A stretch of DNA of 64,000 nt. It comes from Chloroflexi bacterium UBA4730 (lineage in GTDB: Bacteria > Chloroflexota > Limnocylindria > P2-11E). Positions 43,355-48,910 of this stretch are shown here, piece after piece (the stretch's first letter is position 1; each line of letters begins with the position of its first letter). The stretch lies in NCBI GenBank assembly GCA_002404155.1, contig DHJC01000007.1, forward strand, positions 118,592 through 182,591, in the 5' to 3' direction. The notes under the pieces were generated by a model that worked only from the letters and a program-made list of their open reading frames with translations, did not search any database and had not been told where the DNA came from. The position numbers and the translations under genes were made by a program.

Positions 43355-43711
43355 ATGGACGAGACCCGCATCACCGACCACGGCCACACGAAGGATCCGC
43401 GCCGGCGCTGGATCGCGAAACACCTTCCAAGAAGGCCCGGGGGTTCCGGTTCTTCGCGACGCGCAGTGGCCGGCCGCCGCGGCCACGGTCCTGCCGCGGA
43501 GACCGCTGGCCGGGTACGCGAGTTATTTCAACTAGCACCGGCTCACAAGCGCGATCGGCTGGCTCACCCCGGCTGAGCGCTTCGATGGCACCCCGTTCAC
43601 CGACCGCGGCTTTGACCACATCCCGGCGCTGCAGCATCTCCAGCCGTGGCTCGCCGAGCTCATGCCGCGGCGGCAGTCTCAGAAACCGGTGCGAATCACA
43701 CCTCGTCGCTG
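43355..43711 (+). pseudogene. Integrase-core transposase remnant
   Basis: A start-like ATG (43355) opens 73 codons that end in a stop. The recognisable C-terminal transposase text is in another frame and interrupted by TAG. The middle with the catalytic DDE residues is gone. It cannot make an active enzyme. Confidence 0.7.
43668..43703 (-). repeat. Right terminal inverted repeat (36 bp)
   Basis: Exact inverse of 43300-43335. On the minus strand it provides Val-stop for the zinc-ribbon gene. Confidence 0.9.
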
Positions 43712-43911
43712 AAGACCACCTCATAAAGCTCGCGGCAACGGGGGCACTTCACCGACGCGGCATACGGCGGGTTCGGTGGCACGTCCGAGTGCTCGCGGGT
43801 CACGAAGCGCGGGCCGACGGGCTCTCCACAGAACGGGCAGACCGTCTTGTACTCGAGGAAGTCGTGGCGGCGCGCCGTGATGCGACGGCCCTCGACTCCT
43901 CTCGCGGTCAT
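43696..43911 (-). CDS. Small zinc-ribbon protein
   Basis: 71 residues. Two CxxC knuckles (CPFCGEP and CPRCREL) about 30 residues apart form a zinc ribbon. It is basic at the N-terminus. ATG 43911 is set by a TAAGAT -10 box ending 7 nt upstream. It is divergent from the candidate seleno-peroxiredoxin gene, and the promoters overlap. The stop lies inside the inverted repeat, so the C-terminus may be altered by the insertion. Function unknown. Confidence 0.7.
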   Translation of the reverse strand: MTARGVEGRRITARRHDFLEYKTVCPFCGEPVGPRFVTREHSDVPPNPPYAASVKCPRCRELYEVVFSDEV

Positions 43912-43917
43912 GCGGGC

Positions 43918-43924
43918 TATCTTA
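43918..43924. promoter_or_regulatory. Overlapping divergent -10 boxes (TATCTT / TAAGAT)
   Basis: On the plus strand TATCTT (43918-43923) ends 6 nt before GTG 43930. On the minus strand TAAGAT (43924-43919) ends 7 nt before ATG 43911. The two hexamers share five base pairs, so only one polymerase can bind at a time. Both transcripts would be leaderless. Confidence 0.6.
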
Positions 43925-43929
43925 GGGAC

Positions 43930-44439
43930 GTGGCCGAAGCGCGACCGAAGGGTCGCACGAAGATCGCGACCGACACGAAGACGTTGCAGGTCGGCGATCC
44001 GGCTCCCGAGTTCACGCTGCGCGCGCATGACGGGCGCGCGGTCACGCTCTCGGCGCTCCGCGGCCAACGGGTCGTCCTTGCGTTCATGGCCTTCGCGTTC
44101 AGCGGGACCTGAAACCACGAAGCTCCGGCGCTCGCGTCGCTCCAGCAGCGATACGAGCCGGGGACGACCCAGGTCCTGGGTATCACGTGCGACTCGGTGT
44201 ACGCGCTGAAAGCCTGGGCCGATCAGCTCGGGATCACGAGCTATCCGTTCTGCTCCGACTTCTGGCCGCACGGCGCGGTGTCGCGGCTGTACGGCGTCTT
44301 CAACGAGGAGATCGGGCGGCCCGAGCGCGCGATCATCGTGGTGGACGCGCAGGGGATCGTCCGGTACATCGACGTCCACCAGCTGCGCGAAGTGCCGGAC
44401 GAGGAAGAGATCGCGGAGGAGCTGAGGAAGCTCGGCTAG
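43930..44439 (+). CDS. Candidate selenocysteine-containing peroxiredoxin (AhpE/BCP-like), in-frame TGA at residue 61
   Basis: Reading through the TGA at 44110-44112 gives one 169-residue thioredoxin-fold peroxiredoxin. It has VGDPAPEFTLRAHDG, then AFMAFAFSGT-(TGA)-NHEAPAL, LGITCDSVYALKAWADQLGI, SDFWPHGAVSRLYGVF, and VVDAQGIVRY. The TGA sits exactly at the peroxidatic Cys of the F(T/S)xxCxxE motif, and the Glu three residues on is kept. The frame is intact on both sides with no other lesion. A strong hairpin begins 10 nt after the TGA. Selenocysteine is the best reading, and a nonsense mutation is the alternative. No sel genes lie in the window. GTG 43930 fits a TATCTT -10 box. Confidence 0.75.
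44123..44163 (+). promoter_or_regulatory. Candidate SECIS-like hairpin
   Basis: An imperfect stem-loop starts 10 nt after the TGA. CTCCGG pairs with CCGGGG (44123-44128 / 44158-44163), CTCG with CGAG (44131-44134 / 44154-44157), and TCGCT with AGCGA (44137-44141 / 44147-44151). The apical loop is CCAGC (44142-44146), 29 nt after the TGA. Position and length fit a bacterial SECIS. I cannot confirm the loop consensus. Confidence 0.5.
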
Positions 44440-44879
44440 CGCGTCGGGATGAGGTAGGCGCGGCCCTCGTCCGCGATCGTGAATCGCACGACGTCGCCCA
44501 CGGCGGCCGGCAGGGTCTCGCCTTTCACGAGCAGCGCGGCCCCGCAGTCGACGACGGTGATCTCGCCCGTGGCCGAGACCGTGCCCTCCACCACCGCCCC
44601 GGGAGCCACCAGATCGCCGGTCACGCTCGCACCCGAGCCGGCGCCGACGTCCCGGGCGCTGTACTCGATCGCCATCGTGATGCGGTCGCCGATCGCGAGC
44701 CGGGCCTTGCGGATCGCGCCGGTCGCGTCCTTCCCGCGGAGATCCAGACGCTCGCCGAGCTCGCCTGCACGCATCGTCACCACGATGTCCCCGCGTGTAC
44801 CGTCGAGCGCGATGACGACGCCGCGCGACGCGCGCTGGCGCCACCTCTCGATGAACGCGAGCTGCTCGAAGTCCAACAC
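44436..44879 (-). CDS. Conserved-looking hypothetical, beta-rich protein
   Basis: 147 residues, not recognised. A short N-terminal helix (DFEQLAFIERWRQR) is followed by alternating strands (GVVIALDGTRGDIVVTM, GSGASVTGDLVAPGAVVEGTVSATGEITVVDCG), which looks like small beta domains. The glycine-turn pattern near the middle is biotinyl-like or bactofilin-like, but there is no lysine motif. GTG 44879 is chosen from a TATCGT -10 box ending 7 nt upstream. It converges with the peroxiredoxin gene (4-nt overlap) and diverges from the HAD remnant. Confidence 0.6.
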   Translation of the reverse strand: MLDFEQLAFIERWRQRASRGVVIALDGTRGDIVVTMRAGELGERLDLRGKDATGAIRKARLAIGDRITMAIEYSARDVGAGSGASVTGDLVAPGAVVEGTVSATGEITVVDCGAALLVKGETLPAAVGDVVRFTIADEGRAYLIPTR

Positions 44880-44885
44880 CGTCGA

Positions 44886-44892
44886 TACGATA
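44886..44892. promoter_or_regulatory. Overlapping divergent -10 boxes (TACGAT / TATCGT)
   Basis: TACGAT (44886-44891) ends 6 nt before GTG 44898 on the plus strand. TATCGT (44892-44887, minus) ends 7 nt before GTG 44879. The core ATACGATAT is nearly symmetric. Confidence 0.55.
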
Positions 44893-44897
44893 TTCGC

Positions 44898-45592
44898 GTG
44901 GGTGCACCGGCCGGCTTCTTCGATGTCGGGGGCACGCTCGTCGAGGGCTGGGCGCCCGACTACCGACGGTTCGAGCGTGCGGCGCCGACCGGGCATTACG
45001 GAGAGCGCGACTGATACGACGACTCCCTGCATGCCACCACGAGCCCGCGGACCACGATCTCGCCTGGCGCCAGGAGACGCTCGCGATCATCGAGGGCTGG
45101 CTCCGCGGGCGGCGGGTCCCGCTCGACGACATCGATCTCGACAAGATCCAGTCGCTCTGCGCCGTGCCGTTGGGTAGTCTCTCGTCGCTGACCGATGGCG
45201 CGGCCGATGCGCGCCGGTGCAAGCGCGAGGGCCTGCGCGTCGTTCTCGTGACGAACACGTTGTGGCGGACGCGATGAGGTGCTCGAGGACTGGCGGGGTT
45301 CGGGCTCGCCGACGCGATCGACGGCGTCGTGAGCTGGCACAGCGTCGGCTGGCCGAAGCCGCATCGGGCGGATGTTCGCGCCCGCTCGAGATCGCCGGCG
45401 TCCGTTCGGACGAGGCCTTCATGGTCGGGGATCGCCTCGGTGCTGACGTCTGGGCCGCGCGGCAGGTCGGTCTCCGGGCGGTGCTCCCGGCAAACGACCG
45501 GCCCTGCCCCGCACGCCGCCGTGACCGCGCCGCCGGACGCCACGATCCGCAGCCTCACGGGGCTCCCGGAGGCTGCCCGCCCTTGGCTTTAG
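44898..45592 (+). pseudogene. HAD-superfamily hydrolase, multiply frameshifted
   Basis: All four HAD motifs can be read, but in different frames: FFDVGGTLV (motif I), VVLVTNTLW (II), the Lys in VGWPKPH (III) and FMVGDRLGADVWAA (IV). At least four +/-1 shifts are needed, near 45000, 45265, 45290 and 45380. The gene keeps a good -10 box, so loss of function looks recent, or this stretch has assembly errors. An intact copy would be about 230 residues. Confidence 0.75.
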
Positions 45593-45689
45593 GGCCTCGC
45601 CGTGCTAGAAATCTGATTGTTGACTGCCACGGTCGGAAATTCGCTTCGCCGGCTTTCCAGTGGGCCTGACTGCTTCGGGCTCACCTGCT

Positions 45690-45751
45690 GGTGTCTCCAG
45701 GCGGGCTAGGCCCGCCGCACCGCCGCGTCCCCAATAGCGAGAGGAGACACC
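45690..45751 (+). promoter_or_regulatory. Structured leader sequestering the sulfurtransferase RBS
   Basis: GGTGTCTCC (45690-45698) pairs perfectly with GGAGACACC (45743-45751), which holds the GGAG Shine-Dalgarno, 4 nt before ATG 45756. Enclosed is a second perfect hairpin GGCGGGC-TAG-GCCCGCC (45700-45716) and a single-stranded CCCCAATAGCGAGA. A two-stem leader like this could be a riboswitch or protein-binding leader. It matches no class I can name. Confidence 0.5.
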
Positions 45752-45755
45752 GCTT

Positions 45756-46604
45756 ATGTCCGGCTATGCCCATCCCGAAGCGCTCGTCGAGACCGATTGG
45801 CTCGCCGAGCACGCGACCGATCCGAACGTCCGGGTCTTCGAGGTCGATGTCGACACCTCCGCGTATGACCAAGGTCACGTCGCCGGCGCGATCGGGCTGA
45901 ACTGGAAGACCGAGCTCCAGCAGAAGCCGGTGCGTGACCTCATCTCGAAAGAGCAGCTCGAGACTTTGCTCTCCTCGCACGGCGTCGCGCCGAACACGAC
46001 CATCGCGGTCTATGGCGACAACAACAACTGGTTCGCGGCGTGGTTCTTCTGGCTGCTCAAGTACTACGGGCATACGGACGTGCGCCTCGTGAACGGCGGG
46101 CGGGTGAAGTGGCTCGCCGAGCAGCGTCCGACGACCACGGCCGTGCCGACGTATCCGGGCGCGCAGTACACGGCGAGCGGTCCCGACGGCTCGCTGCGCG
46201 CGCTCCGCGAGTACGTGCTCGAGACCGTCCAGAAGAACGGCAAGAAGCTTGTCGACGTCCGGTCGCCGAAGGAGTTCAGCGGCGAGCTCCTCGCGCCGGA
46301 GAACCTTCCGCAGGAGGGCGCGCAGCGCGGTGGCCACATCAAGGGCGCTGCCAACGTTCCATGGGCGACCGCCGTGGCAGAGGACGGTCGATTCAAGGCG
46401 GCGGACGAGCTGCGGCAGATCTATGGGGCCAACGGCATCGACGGATCGAAGGAGACCATCGCGTACTGCCGCATCGGCGAACGCAGCTCGCACACTTGGT
46501 TCGTCCTGAAGTACCTCCTCGGCCACGAGAGGGTCCGCAACTACGACGGCAGCTGGACCGAGTACGGGAGCCTCATCGGCGCGCCCATCGAGAGTGGTAG
46601 CTAG
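45756..46604 (+). CDS. Thiosulfate/3-mercaptopyruvate sulfurtransferase
   Basis: 282 residues, two rhodanese domains. The first (VRVFEVDVDTSAYDQGHVAGAIGLNW) is inactive. The second has the catalytic C238 in YCRIGERSSHTW. The CRxGxRS loop fits thiosulfate sulfurtransferases. A GAGAGGAG RBS precedes ATG 45756. It may connect to the sulfur needs of iscS/mnmA, but the genes are 40 kb apart. Confidence 0.92.
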   Translation: MSGYAHPEALVETDWLAEHATDPNVRVFEVDVDTSAYDQGHVAGAIGLNWKTELQQKPVRDLISKEQLETLLSSHGVAPNTTIAVYGDNNNWFAAWFFWLLKYYGHTDVRLVNGGRVKWLAEQRPTTTAVPTYPGAQYTASGPDGSLRALREYVLETVQKNGKKLVDVRSPKEFSGELLAPENLPQEGAQRGGHIKGAANVPWATAVAEDGRFKAADELRQIYGANGIDGSKETIAYCRIGERSSHTWFVLKYLLGHERVRNYDGSWTEYGSLIGAPIESGS

Positions 46605-46611
46605 AGACACA

Positions 46612-46649
46612 TGGCGCTCACGGCTGGCATCATCCAGCCGTGAGCGCCA
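46612..46649. repeat. Perfect 16-bp inverted repeat over the amidohydrolase start
   Basis: TGGCGCTCACGGCTGG (46612-46627) and its exact reverse complement (46634-46649) flank CATCAT. The right arm contains the GTG start (46640), and CATCAT fits a -10 box 6 nt upstream. It could be an operator covering the promoter, an RNA hairpin over the start, or a terminator for the sulfurtransferase gene (no T-tract). Confidence 0.75.
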
Positions 46650-48205
46650 CGCTGTTCCACGGCGGACGGATCCATATCGGCGACGGCACGAGCGCGGAGG
46701 CGCTCGTCTCCCGCGATGGCCGGGTCGTGGCGACCGGAAGGGCCGCGGACCTCGCGAGGGAGCACGGTGGCGCAGAACGGATCGACCTTCGCGGTGGGCT
46801 CATGACGCCCGGCTGGCACGACGCTCACGTCCACTTCACCTGGTGGGCGATCCAGATGGGTCAGATCGACCTTCGCGACGAGCCGACGGTCGACGCAGCG
46901 CTCGCGCGGATCGCCGAGTACGCGCCCACGCTGCCGGAGCAGGCCTGGGTCCTCGGCGGACGTTTCGACAAGAACCGCTGGGGCCGCTGGCCGACGGCGG
47001 CCGAGCTTGATCGCGCGACCGGCGGCCGCCCGGCCGCACTCCGCAGCCGGGACGGGCACTCGCGGTGGCTGAACACGGCGGCCCTCCGTGCCGCCGGCGT
47101 GGATGCTTCGACGAAGGACCCTGCCGGCGGCGCGATCGAACGCGATGCGTCCGGAATGCCGTCGGGGATCCTCAAGGAGAACGCCAATGCCTTTGCTGAT
47201 CGGATCGTCCCGCCGCCGACCGCGGACGACTGCTTTTCCGCGGTGGAGCGAGGCCAGGGCGAGGCCCATCGCCGGGGCATCACCGCGATCGAGGATCTCG
47301 AGCAGGCTGCCGCGTTCGGTGCCTTCCAGCGCCGGCGTGACCGCGGGGAGCTGCGGCTGCGGGTGACGATGGGCATCCCACACGGCACTCTGGACGCGGC
47401 CGTCGCGCTCGGGTTGCGGACCGGCCTCGGCGACGAATGGCTGCGCGTCGGTCACTTGAAGATCTTCACCGATGGCGCGCTGGGGTCGCAGACCGCGGCC
47501 CTCGAGGAGCCATATGAAGGGACGAGCGATCGCGGCCTGCTCACCATCGATCCCTCGAAGCTGGACGCTGACGTGGCGCGCGCGGCCGACGCCGGCATCG
47601 CGGTCGCGATCCATGCCATCGGCGACCGAGCCGTCCGGGTCGCGCTCGACGCGATCGGGCCCACCCGCGCGCGCCGGCCCGAGCTCCGCCAGCGTGTGGA
47701 GCACGTGCAGCTCCTCCGTCGCGAAGACATCGGGCGGTTCGGATCGCTCGGGGTGATCGCGTCGATGCAGCCCATCCACGCGACGAGCGATCGCGACCTG
47801 GTCGACCGCTACTGGGGTGCCGAGCGGGCGACGCGCGCGTACCCCTGGCGACAGCTGCTGCGGTCCGGTGCGCGGCTCGCTTTCGGCTCGGACGCCCCGG
47901 TCGAGCCCATCGATCCGCTGCTCGGCATCCACGCGGCGGTCGCACGGAATCGCCCGGGCGATGCGGATCGCTGGCATCCGGAGGAGGCGCTCACGCTCGG
48001 CGAGGCGATCGCCGGATACACCTCCGGCGCCGCCTACGCGATGAACGCCGACGGCGAGCGCGGCACGCTTGCCGCGGGCATGCGCTGTGACGCGACGGTC
48101 GTCGAACGCGATCTTGGGACGACCGCGGTGGACGAATGGCCGTCGTTGAAGATCACCGGCACGATCGTGGACGGGGCTGTCGTCCATGCAGCCGGGCTCG
48201 CCTAG
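46640..48205 (+). CDS. Amidohydrolase family protein (YtcJ-like)
   Basis: 521 residues. It has the composite-domain start TLFHGGRIHIGDGTSAEALVSRDGRVVATG, metal motif GWHDAHVHF (HxH), a central FTDGALGSQTAAL, AIHAIGDRAV, RVEHVQLL, and the metal Asp in FGSDAPVEPIDPL. These fit the YtcJ branch of N-acyl/formamide hydrolases. The natural substrate is unknown. The GTG start lies inside a perfect palindrome. The stop overlaps a convergent hairpin. Confidence 0.88.
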   Translation: MSATLFHGGRIHIGDGTSAEALVSRDGRVVATGRAADLAREHGGAERIDLRGGLMTPGWHDAHVHFTWWAIQMGQIDLRDEPTVDAALARIAEYAPTLPEQAWVLGGRFDKNRWGRWPTAAELDRATGGRPAALRSRDGHSRWLNTAALRAAGVDASTKDPAGGAIERDASGMPSGILKENANAFADRIVPPPTADDCFSAVERGQGEAHRRGITAIEDLEQAAAFGAFQRRRDRGELRLRVTMGIPHGTLDAAVALGLRTGLGDEWLRVGHLKIFTDGALGSQTAALEEPYEGTSDRGLLTIDPSKLDADVARAADAGIAVAIHAIGDRAVRVALDAIGPTRARRPELRQRVEHVQLLRREDIGRFGSLGVIASMQPIHATSDRDLVDRYWGAERATRAYPWRQLLRSGARLAFGSDAPVEPIDPLLGIHAAVARNRPGDADRWHPEEALTLGEAIAGYTSGAAYAMNADGERGTLAAGMRCDATVVERDLGTTAVDEWPSLKITGTIVDGAVVHAAGLA

Positions 48206-48217
48206 GTGGCCCTAGGC
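48200..48217. terminator. Hairpin between convergent genes
   Basis: GCCTAGG-TGGC-CCTAGGC is a perfect 7-bp stem between the amidohydrolase stop and the convergent LON-domain gene stop. Without a T-tract, it is only a possible bidirectional terminator. Confidence 0.4.
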
Positions 48218-48220
48218 CCG

Positions 48221-48886
48221 CTAGTTGAGCGGCGGCGTTTCGCCCCGAGCGCGTAGCCGCAGTACGAGCTCCTTCAACAGAGTGTTCTCGCGCACCAGGA
48301 GCCGGATGACCGATTCGAGTCGCGGCGCGGTGCGCTCGGTCTCGAGGAGCCGCTGCCGCTCCGACGCGTCGATGCCGAGCCCTCCGGCGATGCGATACGA
48401 CACCTCAGCGGGCGTACCATCGCGAAGCTCGCCGAGGGGCGATCCCGTGCGTGCGTCGGTCGAGGTCGCGAGGATCCCGGTGAGGTAGTCCCCGAACGCG
48501 TCGGCCGCACGATCCGCGAGCTCGGACGCCTCAGCGCCGTCATCCTCATCGATGTAGCGCACCTCGCCGACGAGGTACGGCTCGCGTTCGGAGTCGATCC
48601 GCTCGATCTCGAACCGCCGCTCCCCGCGCGCGATGATGAACGACCGACCACCCGGAAGCGGCGTCGTACCGACCACCCGCGCGGTCGTGCCAACGCGATG
48701 CGGCTCCGCGTTGCCGCCGACCTCAGGACCGTTCTTGATGAGCACGATCCCGAAGGGCTCGCTGTTCCTGATCGCCCGGTCCAGCAGCAGCCGGTAGCGC
48801 GGCTCGAAGATGTGGAGCGGCAAGAGCATCCCGGGGAACAGGACGCTGGCGAGCGGGAAGAGCGGCAGTGATCCCGTCTCGGACAT
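48221..48886 (-). CDS. LON-substrate-binding-domain protein
   Basis: 221 residues. It starts LPLFPLASVLFPGMLLPLHIFEPRYRLLL, the LON N-terminal (PUA-like) domain, with no ATPase or protease domain. A C-terminal helix closes it. Such stand-alone LON domains relate to cereblon/YcaP-like ligand-binding proteins. Function is unknown. ATG 48886 has TACCGT ending 6 nt upstream. It is divergent from the CoA-transferase gene. Confidence 0.88.
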   Translation of the reverse strand: MSETGSLPLFPLASVLFPGMLLPLHIFEPRYRLLLDRAIRNSEPFGIVLIKNGPEVGGNAEPHRVGTTARVVGTTPLPGGRSFIIARGERRFEIERIDSEREPYLVGEVRYIDEDDGAEASELADRAADAFGDYLTGILATSTDARTGSPLGELRDGTPAEVSYRIAGGLGIDASERQRLLETERTAPRLESVIRLLVRENTLLKELVLRLRARGETPPLN

Positions 48887-48892
48887 GACCAG

Positions 48893-48902
48893 ACGGTACG
48901 CT
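48893..48902. promoter_or_regulatory. Overlapping divergent -10 boxes (TACCGT / TACGCT)
   Basis: TACCGT on the minus strand (48898-48893) ends 6 nt before ATG 48886. TACGCT on the plus strand (48897-48902) ends 8 nt before ATG 48911. They overlap by two bases. Confidence 0.55.
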
Positions 48903-48910
48903 GCGAATTC

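Larger units (their letters stand above)
43300..43703. mobile_element. 404-bp decayed IS / MITE with perfect 36-bp terminal inverted repeats
   Basis: Positions 43300-43335 and 43668-43703 are perfect inverse copies over 36 bp. Inside are remnants of an integrase-core transposase. The C-terminal part reads HRLTSAIGWLTPAERFDG then TPFTDRGFDHIP, with a stop (TAG) after YFN and a shifted upstream part from ATG 43355. This looks like an internally deleted insertion sequence that survives as a MITE. Both flanking genes end inside the repeats. No clear target duplication was found. Confidence 0.85.

Noticed and set aside
43280..43720. Target-site duplication around the 36-bp repeats
   Set aside because: Flanks (CGCCCT and CGTCGC) do not match, so no duplication could be claimed.
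45012..45014. A second selenocysteine TGA in the HAD remnant
   Set aside because: The frame after this TGA does not continue the HAD fold. The true continuation is in the neighbouring frame, so it is a frameshift.
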